Shown here: piece after piece, positions 1-5,096 of the stretch
Position numbering within the stretch: the stretch's first letter is position 1
How the letters are laid out: every line of letters begins with the position of its first letter
Assembly (NCBI GenBank): GCA_019417975.1
Contig: DYCT01000147.1
Span: forward strand, 1-5,584
Origin: Bacteroides sp.
Lineage (GTDB): Bacteria; Bacteroidota; Bacteroidia; Bacteroidales; Bacteroidaceae
Length of the DNA: 5,584 nucleotides
Reading direction: 5' to 3'
Position numbers and translations under genes: made by a program
The notes under the pieces: model-generated
What the model was told of the DNA's origin: nothing
The model's input: only the letters and a program-made list of their open reading frames with translations
Database searches by the model: none

Positions 1-62
1 CAGATTCTTTTCGCTTCTGTATCATATTAGGCGCGTAGTTGCGGATTTGAGGTTTTTATTTC

Positions 63-95
63 TTGCACTAATCAAAGGAATAATCATTAACTTTG
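63..95 (+). promoter_or_regulatory. Possible Bacteroidetes-type promoter
   Basis: TAACTTTG at 88-95 matches the Bacteroidetes -7 consensus TAnnTTTG exactly. A TTG at 63-65 could serve as the -33 element, although its 22-nt spacing is slightly long. Transcription would begin near 102 and run directly into the 31-bp repeats. No intact gene follows, only a HipA-like remnant, so this may be the surviving promoter of a decayed toxin-antitoxin operon. The call rests on the box match alone. Confidence 0.35.
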
Positions 96-96
96 C

Positions 97-239
97 AATT
101 GGAATGCGAGAAGGTAGTAAAGCAAATCAGTTTACTGATGAAATCTTGTAAAACAAATCAGTTCAACTAACAGAACTTGTAAAGTAAAACAGAGAACTGA
201 ATAAAAGTAGTAAACCTAATTAGTTAATCGCATCCAATT
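97..239. repeat. Short inverted repeat bracketing the 31-bp repeats
   Basis: AATTGGAATGCGA (97-109) is mirrored by TCGCATCCAATT (228-239), giving 12 matches with a single one-base gap. The pair encloses the four direct repeats. It could mark a small mobile or invertible segment or be an operator pair. The arms are short and imperfect, so chance is a real alternative. Confidence 0.3.
115..225 (+). repeat. Four direct repeats with exact 31-bp period
   Basis: Copies of an 18-bp motif start at 115, 146, 177 and 208, exactly 31 bp apart. The first two read TAGTAAAGCAAATCAGTT and TTGTAAAACAAATCAGTT. The third and fourth are more degenerate (TTGTAAAGTAAAACAGAG, TAGTAAACCTAATTAGTT). The 13-bp intervals between motifs are not conserved. 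A 31-bp period is close to three helical turns, so copies would lie on one face of the DNA, as for operator, iteron or integrase arm-type sites. The period is not a multiple of three, which argues against a coding repeat. Confidence 0.6.
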
Positions 240-263
240 CTGTCAACTAATTTTAGGAATAGT

Positions 264-449
264 CACTTCGAGGAGTTTGGTCATCGCATTGGTATGACTG
301 TAAGATTGGTGAAACGGGAATTGGATTTCTTTGCTAAGGAACATCCGTTGGCCAAAGAATTGATCAACCGTTCCTTCCTGTCAGACCCATTAAAACGCAG
401 CTACTGGCTTTCGTACAACTATCGACGTGCAACGTTGGGATTTAAATGA
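264..449 (+). pseudogene. HipA-like kinase toxin, C-terminal remnant
   Basis: Reading from 264 to the TGA at 447-449 gives about 61 residues that end in the pattern ELINRSFLSDPLKRSYWLSY followed by NYRRATLGFK. This resembles the C-terminal helical tail of HipA-family Ser/Thr kinase toxins (an RSFLS...K..Y...Y..R segment). The HipA active-site region and the body of the protein are absent. The frame is closed by TAA at 225-227 and has no good start; the first ATG is at 294. It is therefore most likely a decayed fragment rather than a gene. The HipA assignment is from recall of the family pattern and is moderate; no hipB-like partner is visible. Confidence 0.5.
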
Positions 450-665
450 TGCGATTACACTTTTCCAAGGTGTTTTTGCCTCTTTTTATACATTTTTCCA
501 AGATTTACATAAGAATGTCCGAATGACTACTTGTTATCAGTAATTCATTTGGGCATTTATGCTTTGTACTTATGGGAAAAGCTAATTTGTCAATAATCAT
601 TAGCGAAAAATAATCATTTTTTGTAACTTTTTCTTGTTACGCAGAAAGGCTGCAGAGTGGCATTG
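450..665. other. AT-rich intergenic region
   Basis: No convincing gene is seen on either strand between the HipA-like remnant and the tRNA promoter box. The stretch is AT-rich, with T-runs, two copies of TTTTCCAAG (near 464 and 496) and two copies of AATAATCATT (near 592 and 610). A small GTAAC/GTTAC inverted repeat lies at 623-640. None of these supports a specific function. Confidence 0.5.
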
Positions 666-673
666 TACCTTTG
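666..673 (+). promoter_or_regulatory. Promoter -7 box for the tRNA array
   Basis: TACCTTTG at 666-673 is a perfect match to the Bacteroidetes -7 consensus TAnnTTTG and is followed by GCACCCG, a context common at stable-RNA promoters in Bacteroidales. The first tRNA begins 15 nt later. A good -33 TTTG at the usual spacing is not obvious. This single promoter probably drives all eight tRNAs, since the gaps between them are 4-9 nt. Confidence 0.65.
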
Positions 674-688
674 CACCCGAAATCCAAT

Positions 689-773
689 GGAAGTATGGGT
701 GAGCGGTCGAAACCAGCACACTGCTAACGTGCCGAGCTGCAAGGCTCCGAAGGTTCGAATCCTTCTGCTTCCG
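689..773 (+). tRNA. tRNA-Ser(GCU)
   Basis: A class II cloverleaf. The acceptor is GGAAGTA (689-695) with TGCTTCC (766-772), the discriminator is G773, and a long variable arm (GAGC/GCTC) is present. The T arm is GAAGG-TTCGAAT-CCTTC. The anticodon GCT lies at 723-725 in loop CTGCTAA and reads AGC/AGU. The last pair of the anticodon stem is an A720/C728 mismatch. CCA is not encoded. Confidence 0.93.
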
Positions 774-779
774 CAAATT

Positions 780-867
780 GGAGGTTTGGCAGAGTTGGTC
801 TATTGCACTGGTCTTGAAAACCAGAGGGCGGTGAAACGCTCCAAGGGTTCGAATCCCTTAGCCTCCT
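780..867 (+). tRNA. tRNA-Ser(UGA)
   Basis: A class II cloverleaf. The acceptor is GGAGGTT (780-786) with AGCCTCC (860-866). The anticodon stem is CTGGT/ACCAG with loop CTTGAAA and anticodon TGA at 815-817. The variable arm is long and the T arm is AAGGG-TTCGAAT-CCCTT. The discriminator is T867, whereas most bacterial serine tRNAs have G73. CCA is not encoded. It lies 6 nt after the preceding tRNA. Confidence 0.92.
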
Positions 868-872
868 CTGAT

Positions 873-945
873 GGAACTTTGGCAGACTTGGTGTATGCGC
901 AGGACTGAAAATCCTGAGAACGTGGTTCGACTCCACGAGGTTCCA
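873..945 (+). tRNA. tRNA-Phe(GAA)
   Basis: The acceptor is GGAACTT (873-879) with AGGTTCC (938-944) and the discriminator is A945, as expected for Phe. The anticodon stem is CAGGA/TCCTG with loop CTGAAAA and anticodon GAA at 907-909. The D stem is short (GCA/TGC) and the T arm is CGTGG-TTCGACT-CCACG. CCA is not encoded. Confidence 0.92.
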
Positions 946-954
946 CAAATATAT

Positions 955-1036
955 TGAGGTGTTCTCCAGCGGCAACGAGAGCAGACTGTAAATCTGCCGC
1001 CATTCGGCTTCGTGGGTTCGAGTCCCTCCACCTCAA
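955..1036 (+). tRNA. tRNA-Tyr(GUA)
   Basis: The acceptor is TGAGGTG (955-961) with CACCTCA (1029-1035) and the discriminator is A1036. The anticodon stem is GCAGA/TCTGC with loop CTGTAAA and anticodon GTA at 988-990. It has the long variable arm expected of bacterial Tyr tRNA. The T stem GTGGG/CCCTC contains a T1013/T1027 mismatch, which is unusual for a functional T stem. CCA is not encoded. Confidence 0.9.
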
Positions 1037-1040
1037 CGAT

Positions 1041-1113
1041 GGGAGCATAGTTCAGTTGGTAGAATGTCGGTCTCCAAAACCGAAGGTCGGAGGTTCGAAC
1101 CCTTCTGCTTCTG
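1041..1113 (+). tRNA. tRNA-Trp(CCA)
   Basis: The acceptor is GGGAGCA (1041-1047) with TGCTTCT (1106-1112). It has two G-U pairs, including the terminal one. The discriminator G1113 agrees with Trp identity. The anticodon stem is TCGGT/ACCGA with loop CTCCAAA and anticodon CCA at 1074-1076, so it reads UGG and is not a UGA suppressor (which would be TCA). CCA is not encoded at the 3' end. Confidence 0.92.
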
Positions 1114-1119
1114 CAAAAT

Positions 1120-1206
1120 CGCGGGATAGAGTAGTGGCCCAACTCACCAGTCTCATAAGCTGGGCCGGCCAAAAACCGGACGCAGGTTCGAATCCTGCTC
1201 CCGCAA
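1120..1206 (+). tRNA. tRNA with CAU anticodon (Met-type) and extra long variable arm
   Basis: The acceptor CGCGGGA (1120-1126) faces TCCCGCA (1199-1205), so positions 1 and 72 form a C/A mismatch as in bacterial initiator tRNA. The discriminator is A1206. T8 and A9 are canonical and the D stem is GAGT/ACTC. The anticodon stem is CCAGT/GCTGG with loop CTCATAA and anticodon CAT at 1154-1156. It lacks the three G-C pairs of initiator anticodon stems. Between anticodon and T stems lie 18 nt (1164-1181) that can form a CCGG/CCGG variable arm, a class II feature not normal for Met or Ile tRNAs. Its charging identity (fMet, Met or lysidine Ile) is uncertain. Confidence 0.8.
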
Positions 1207-1212
1207 CTACAT

Positions 1213-1286
1213 GGAGTTTGTAGCTCAGTAGGTAGAGCGCCAGGTTGTGGCTCTGGTGGTCGCAGGTTCGAAACCTGTCAAACTCC
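1213..1286 (+). tRNA. tRNA-His(GUG)
   Basis: With T1221/A1222 as positions 8 and 9, the acceptor is GAGTTTG (1214-1220) with CAAACTC (1279-1285). G1213 is then the His-specific G-1, opposite C1286 (C73), the main HisRS identity pair. The anticodon stem is CCAGG/TCTGG with loop TTGTGGC and anticodon GTG at 1247-1249. The T arm is GCAGG-TTCGAAA-CCTGT. CCA is not encoded. Confidence 0.94.
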
Positions 1287-1293
1287 CTATTAC

Positions 1294-1367
1294 GTGAGGA
1301 TGCCCGAGCGGTTTAAGGGGACGGTCTGCAAAACCGTCATTCATCGGTTCGAATCCGATTCCTCACT
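1294..1367 (+). tRNA. tRNA-Cys(GCA)
   Basis: The acceptor is GTGAGGA (1294-1300) with TCCTCAC (1360-1366). The discriminator T1367 is the key Cys identity base. The anticodon stem is ACGGT/ACCGT with loop CTGCAAA and anticodon GCA at 1328-1330. The T arm is ATCGG-TTCGAAT-CCGAT. It is the last gene of the array, 8 nt before the terminator inverted repeat. CCA is not encoded. Confidence 0.94.
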
Positions 1368-1375
1368 CAACAAAT

Positions 1376-1413
1376 AAAGACTCCAGTTGCCGATAAAAGG
1401 AACTGGAGTCTTT
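1376..1413. terminator. Bidirectional intrinsic terminator
   Basis: AAAGACTCCAGTT (1376-1388) and AACTGGAGTCTTT (1401-1413) form a perfect 13-bp stem with a 12-nt loop. Transcripts from either side end in a short U-run (TTT then CC on plus; TTTATTTGTT on minus). It lies 8 nt after tRNA-Cys and 3 nt after the stop of the last minus-strand gene, so it serves both the tRNA array and the convergent operon. Confidence 0.85.
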
Positions 1414-1416
1414 CCA

Positions 1417-1833
1417 TTATCCATAGTTAAGAATTGCCGTCAGCCTTTTCTTAACCCGTGTGAGTATTCTACCCATTTGCTGAAACTCTGGTTTGTCCTC
1501 TGTCGTTTCCAACATTTTCACAGCTTTAGTAATAAGATTGAAGTCCTCAGCTGTCAGGGGCAACTCTGTAATAGAGTAGTTCGGATCAGCGTACTTGTAG
1601 TACTTCTGATCATATACCTCAATGGGCGCATTGTATCCGAGCTTGTCAGAACGCATAATCTGAATATCGTTCTGAACAGTTCTCAAAGAGATGCCTTTGC
1701 GGATACCCTCCATATCATACAGCGCTTCAGATATTTCATCAACCAGGTCCTCTATCGTCCATCTTCTGTATCTGTTGCGTAGGCATCTGTCTATTATCTT
1801 GTAACGCAATAATGCGTTTTTGTTTACTGGCAT
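1417..1833 (-). CDS. WYL-family regulator N-terminal half (wHTH only)
   Basis: A 138-residue protein. Residues about 10-65 form a winged-HTH DNA-binding domain with an RTVQNDIQIMRSD recognition segment (51-63). It is followed by a DxKYYKYADPNYSI stretch (75-88) and a PLTAEDF start of the linker region (92-98). This matches the N-terminus of Bacteroidetes WYL-domain transcriptional regulators, which are usually around 300 residues or more and end in a ligand-sensing WYL domain. Here the protein stops after a basic helix (RILTRVKKRL) and the terminator follows 3 nt later, so no WYL domain remains. It may be a genuine short DNA-binding form or a truncated gene. It is the last gene of the operon, 15 nt after the HTH gene, and could autoregulate it. 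ATG at 1833 agrees with the family N-terminus MPVNKNAL. Confidence 0.75.
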   Translation of the reverse strand: MPVNKNALLRYKIIDRCLRNRYRRWTIEDLVDEISEALYDMEGIRKGISLRTVQNDIQIMRSDKLGYNAPIEVYDQKYYKYADPNYSITELPLTAEDFNLITKAVKMLETTEDKPEFQQMGRILTRVKKRLTAILNYG

Positions 1834-1848
1834 GAATGTATTTATAAT

Positions 1849-2151
1849 TTAAAGAGTCCATAATTTGTTTATATTGCTATTAAATGGTTCATAATGAAAA
1901 CTGTGCAGAAAACAATCTACATCTTTCTGCGTATACCAATACTTATCGCCTTCTCTTGAAAAACCAAGATATCCATTATCCCTTAGTTTTTTGAGATATT
2001 TATCCTTCACTCCCAGTAATTCCATAACCTCTTTGTTATTGTAAACCTTCATAGAGGGCTGGACAACTACAGGAGATGCTTTCATATTTTTTAGAATCAT
2101 AAGTATTTCTTCTAAGATTTCTCTATCACTTTGTTTATTTTTCCTATTCAT
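1849..2151 (-). CDS. MerR/excisionase-like helix-turn-helix protein
   Basis: A 100-residue protein. Residues 8-25 form a predicted acidic/leucine-rich helix. Residues 36-82 form a compact HTH of the MerR/excisionase type: YNNKEVMELLGVKDKYLKKL (37-56), then a RDNGYLGFSREGDKYWYT wing (57-74) and a final helix KDVDCFL. Such proteins are abundant in Bacteroidetes mobile elements, where they act as excisionases, directionality factors or local regulators. The role here is unknown. It lies 23 nt after the upstream gene and 15 nt before the WYL-type regulator, so the operon ends with two DNA-binding proteins. ATG at 2151 is preceded by ACAGGTAAAA, a weak RBS. Confidence 0.75.
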   Translation of the reverse strand: MNRKNKQSDREILEEILMILKNMKASPVVVQPSMKVYNNKEVMELLGVKDKYLKKLRDNGYLGFSREGDKYWYTQKDVDCFLHSFHYEPFNSNINKLWTL

Positions 2152-2174
2152 TTTTACCTGTTTTTATAATTCAT

Positions 2175-2624
2175 TTACTCATCTGGAATTTCACGGAAGC
2201 ATCCGTAGTCATCATCATACCGAACTCTTTTCTTCTTAAACGTGAACTTTCCGCTAGGATACTTCGTTTTAAGCTCATGCAGTTCTTTGTTTAAGCGTCT
2301 AACGAGATCATCTTCACCGTCATCACCTGACAACATCCAGTCTATTCGTTGAGCATATATGTATGCCATTCTAAGGATATAAACTGCCCGTTTCATGATA
2401 TCCATTGTCTTCCGATTGTAGGAACTATAGTATTGTTCCTCTAATGGTATCTCCCGTGAGTAACGATGTTGCTGTTCTTCCAATAATACATCTGGAATCT
2501 TTCTCCCTGCTTCCAAGATGGTTTGTTCTATATCATCGGCTATAAGTTCTATAGTCCGTTGTGAATAATCAAAAGTGCCTCCACTCATAATTGTATACTT
2601 TTTCTTTGTATGTTTGTCATTCAT
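2175..2624 (-). CDS. Conserved hypothetical protein of SGGxFDY type
   Basis: A 149-residue soluble protein with no signal peptide or membrane segment. It carries SGGTFDYSQ (14-22), a helix around 73-95 (RAVYILRMAYIYAQRID) and RIDWMLSGDDGEDDL (93-107) followed by a basic RRLNKEL helix. Small proteins with an SGGxFDY start and an IDxLLSGDDGE block are, from recall, frequent in phage genomes and phage-like islands, with no established biochemical function. The start codon overlaps the stop of the upstream phosphoesterase (TAATG), implying translational coupling. M13 at 2588 is an alternative start, because relatives often begin at MSGG. I do not assign a function. Confidence 0.7.
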   Translation of the reverse strand: MNDKHTKKKYTIMSGGTFDYSQRTIELIADDIEQTILEAGRKIPDVLLEEQQHRYSREIPLEEQYYSSYNRKTMDIMKRAVYILRMAYIYAQRIDWMLSGDDGEDDLVRRLNKELHELKTKYPSGKFTFKKKRVRYDDDYGCFREIPDE

Positions 2625-3391
2625 TAAATCTCTATCATTTTGCCGAAGTCAAATCCGTTTGTCAGATACTCATTCGCAAACACATATCCCATCTGATTAC
2701 ACACAATTTTAGTATGTCCTATCGTTGTGTCGATGTTCGTGTGTGAATGACCGTAAATCCAGACATTGATCGGGCTGTCAACAATGAAGTTTCCAAGTTC
2801 CGTAGCAAATACTGAATTTAGGTCTGAGCCAAGATGCTGCGGTGCCACCACCTGTTGCGTAGGCAGGTGGTGGGTCACTACAACAATCTTTTCTGCCGTG
2901 CTTTCGGCTACGCCCCGTTTGATAAAGTCAAGACAGAACTGATGCATCCGGTTGTAATCATCTACTGTTAGGCGATGGTCTTCATACAGCGTCTGGTAGA
3001 AATCATTCAATCCATGGGACACGATATATTCATCACCTGGCGGAATATGCGACCAAAGGGTGCTGAAGATGAAATCGACATTATCGATTCTGACTACCTG
3101 ATTCTGGTAATAGCCGACATTCTCCTTAAACATCCATTCCCATTGCATACCACGAGTCATTATGTCATAATGACCATAATAGTCGTGGTTGCCTGGAACA
3201 ATAAGTATCTGGCGATAGTTTGTCGATGCCCATTTCCAGAACTTGCCCAGTGGGGCCACATCGTTTCTCAGATAGAAGATGTCACCGGCCAGAACCAGCA
3301 CATCACCCGTAACAGGAAACTCATTATGTTTCAGATACCTGCTGTTCTCTGCGAACTCCATATGCAGGTCACTCATGTATTGTATCTTCAT
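2624..3391 (-). CDS. Calcineurin-like metallophosphoesterase (second)
   Basis: A 255-residue cytosolic protein with the full metallophosphoesterase metal-ligand set: SDLH (D8, H10), GD at 36-37, GNHD (67-70), H174 in VVVTHHLP, and GHSH (214-217). The family hydrolyses phosphomono- or phosphodiesters with two metal ions, and its substrates range over nucleotides, nucleic-acid ends and phosphoproteins. The exact substrate cannot be read from the motifs. It starts 2 nt after the stop of the first phosphoesterase and its stop overlaps the next start by one base, so the three genes are coupled. Being behind an RNA ligase suggests a role in processing RNA termini, such as 2',3'-cyclic phosphate or 3'-phosphate removal, as the phosphoesterase domain of bacterial Pnkp does. 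That role is inference. Confidence 0.9.
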   Translation of the reverse strand: MKIQYMSDLHMEFAENSRYLKHNEFPVTGDVLVLAGDIFYLRNDVAPLGKFWKWASTNYRQILIVPGNHDYYGHYDIMTRGMQWEWMFKENVGYYQNQVVRIDNVDFIFSTLWSHIPPGDEYIVSHGLNDFYQTLYEDHRLTVDDYNRMHQFCLDFIKRGVAESTAEKIVVVTHHLPTQQVVAPQHLGSDLNSVFATELGNFIVDSPINVWIYGHSHTNIDTTIGHTKIVCNQMGYVFANEYLTNGFDFGKMIEI

Positions 3392-3393
3392 TG

Positions 3394-3978
3394 TTACTTT
3401 TCTTTACTTTGTTCAACTTGCTTGTCAATGATTCTCTTTACTTGCCCAAACGATACTGGGGTAAAGTTGTTATTGTCCACTCCTACGTCGTATTGTGTCG
3501 GATAGAGATACTGGAGTCTTCCGGCATCAATGCCTGAATTGCTCCTTCGGGTATGGACGTGTCCGAACAGCTGCCAAACATCATCCTTATAGCTGCCCTC
3601 AAAACAGAGAAAGGGATAGTGGCATAGGTAGATTCTCTTCTTCCCTATCTCGATTCGCATCTGCATGGCAACATGTTCAAAGCGACTGATGAATCCTTGT
3701 CGGATATTCTTCAAATCGTGGTTACCCATGATCAGATAAATTTTGCCATTCAGACGGTCGAGTATCTTTGTCCATTCTGCCGCACCACCCAGACAGAAAT
3801 CGCCCAAGTGGAAAACGGTGTCATCTTTACTTATCGCATTGTTCCAATTCGTTATCATCACCTCGTTCATCTGCTCTACGTCCTTGAAAGGGCGATTGCA
3901 AAAACGGATAATGTTCGCATGATTGAAGTGCGTATCAGATGTGAAGAACGTATGTTCTGCATTAAACTTGAAATTCAT
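3394..3978 (-). CDS. Calcineurin-like metallophosphoesterase (first)
   Basis: Starting at ATG 3978 gives 194 residues with FTSDTHFNHANII (12-24; D15, H17), HLGDF (57-61; D60), GNHD (85-88), H120 in LCHYP and GHVH (139-142): all metal-binding motifs are intact. The TSDTHFxHANIIRFCxRPF start is typical of small phosphoesterases found in bacteria and many phages, which supports M at 3978 over the GTG at 4020 that would add 14 residues. AAAGAAGAAA lies just before the ATG. It is shorter than, and clearly different from, the neighbouring phosphoesterase, so the pair is not a recent duplication. It lies 58 nt after the ligase stop and 2 nt before the next gene. End-healing of RNA for the ligase is a reasonable but unproven role. 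Confidence 0.9.
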   Translation of the reverse strand: MNFKFNAEHTFFTSDTHFNHANIIRFCNRPFKDVEQMNEVMITNWNNAISKDDTVFHLGDFCLGGAAEWTKILDRLNGKIYLIMGNHDLKNIRQGFISRFEHVAMQMRIEIGKKRIYLCHYPFLCFEGSYKDDVWQLFGHVHTRRSNSGIDAGRLQYLYPTQYDVGVDNNNFTPVSFGQVKRIIDKQVEQSKEK

Positions 3979-4036
3979 TTTCTTCTTTGTTTTATTCTCT
4001 CCATGCCCCATCTGGAGCACGGAGAGAGTCTGTTAA

Positions 4037-5074
4037 TTAATCGAGTATGTAAGCCTGGCCCATATAGACCTTCTTTACCAACTCGGTGGAAAGCTTGTTC
4101 AACTCTTTGTTGAGCAACTTCTGTTCGCTCTTTTCGAGACAGCCATACTCACCACCATGTTCCTTCAGGAAATCTTCGAGCACGTCCTTGGAGAACAGCC
4201 CCATGATTTTTCCGAAGTCTTTAGGCACATGTACCTCACCGATGTGGCTCACCACATTTGCCAGACGCTGTTCGGTGACGTATGCCTCCACTTCTGGAAT
4301 GAGTGCCTTCAAAGCCTCGCTGTAGGGAACAGGTTCAGCAAAGAGCTTGTTGCGCTTCTTCACACTCTTCTTTTCGGCAAAGCGTTTGTTCTTGCTCTTG
4401 ATGAGCACCCTGCTTCCATTTCTTAGGTACATGGGAACGACAGGTCTTATCACGATGCCTTCGCAGATGTTGTCTTCGATGGCAGGAAAGCCAAGCCATT
4501 CAGCAATCTTGCTCTGGAAAGCATTAGGGTATTTGAGACATTCACCGAGAGTGCCCTTGAGCAGAGTCCTGGCATAGAAGAATCCGTGCTTATCGAAAAG
4601 CTCGTTCACCTCATCTACTGGCAGATACCTACCGCCATCGTCGTTGATGACATAGATATCAAAACCATAGAACTCATGTTCAGGAGTGTAGCATACACCC
4701 TTTTGGATGAGAGACAACTTGCGGTTGGGCTGAACATCCTTGTGAGGATAGGTTCCACCAAACATCTCACCGAAGACATTAACGCTCCTCACGTTTTTAT
4801 ATCTGCTGAAGACATCCTTGGCAAGGGCCACGACTTTGTCTTTGTACCTTTCAAGCAGTTCGGGATAGTCATAGAACATCTCCTCAGTTTCCAGTATGGA
4901 GGTACGCTTTGCAAACTTTACGTTTTCTCCGTCGCAGAGGAAACTGGTGTTGGCACCATGTACCTTTTCCTGTACCACATATTCCAAATCGGTTGGCATC
5001 TCTGCCACGATGCGCTCCATGAACTCTCTGTTGAAGGAATTCTCGATGGAGCTGTACTTTTTGAATTCTAACAT
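4037..5074 (-). CDS. T4 Rnl2-type RNA ligase
   Basis: A 345-residue ATP-dependent RNA ligase that seals 3'-OH/5'-phosphate ends through ligase-AMP and RNA-adenylate intermediates. All nucleotidyltransferase motifs are visible: motif I EKVHGAN with nucleophile K37 (T4 Rnl2 K35), FAKRTS (54-59), motif III FGEMFGG (101-107, E103), IIIa FYGFDIYV (135-142), IV EGIVIRP (205-211) and V VLIKSKNKRFAEKK (223-236; K226, K228). The N-terminus FKKYSSIEN and the C-terminal block RLANVVSHIGEVHVPKDFGK also match T4 Rnl2 (334 residues), including its C-terminal RNA-nick recognition domain, so this is a full-length member. I chose ATG 5074 because it aligns with the T4 start and follows AAGAAGGAAC. The frame stays open to 5143, but the extra 23 residues look like leader. 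First gene of the operon. Confidence 0.93.
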   Translation of the reverse strand: MLEFKKYSSIENSFNREFMERIVAEMPTDLEYVVQEKVHGANTSFLCDGENVKFAKRTSILETEEMFYDYPELLERYKDKVVALAKDVFSRYKNVRSVNVFGEMFGGTYPHKDVQPNRKLSLIQKGVCYTPEHEFYGFDIYVINDDGGRYLPVDEVNELFDKHGFFYARTLLKGTLGECLKYPNAFQSKIAEWLGFPAIEDNICEGIVIRPVVPMYLRNGSRVLIKSKNKRFAEKKSVKKRNKLFAEPVPYSEALKALIPEVEAYVTEQRLANVVSHIGEVHVPKDFGKIMGLFSKDVLEDFLKEHGGEYGCLEKSEQKLLNKELNKLSTELVKKVYMGQAYILD

Positions 5075-5096
5075 TTCTTTGTTCCTTCTTGTTTTT

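Noticed and set aside
115..225. The 31-bp repeats as a CRISPR array
   Set aside because: The conserved part is only 18 bp, the intervals are 13 bp, the copies are degenerate, and no cas gene is present.
1041..1113. The Trp tRNA as an opal suppressor
   Set aside because: The anticodon is CCA, which reads UGG; a UGA reader would have TCA.
657..1223. Several open frames of 80-100 codons across the tRNA array on both strands
   Set aside because: They are read through well-formed tRNA genes and have no protein-like domains.
1376..1413. The 13-bp inverted repeat as an attachment site or transposon end
   Set aside because: Its position between the last tRNA and a convergent stop codon and its A/T flanks fit a shared terminator, and no second copy or tRNA 3'-end duplication is seen in the window.
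4086..5071. Long plus-strand frames opposite the RNA ligase
   Set aside because: They are antisense shadows of a gene with complete catalytic motifs and have no recognisable features.
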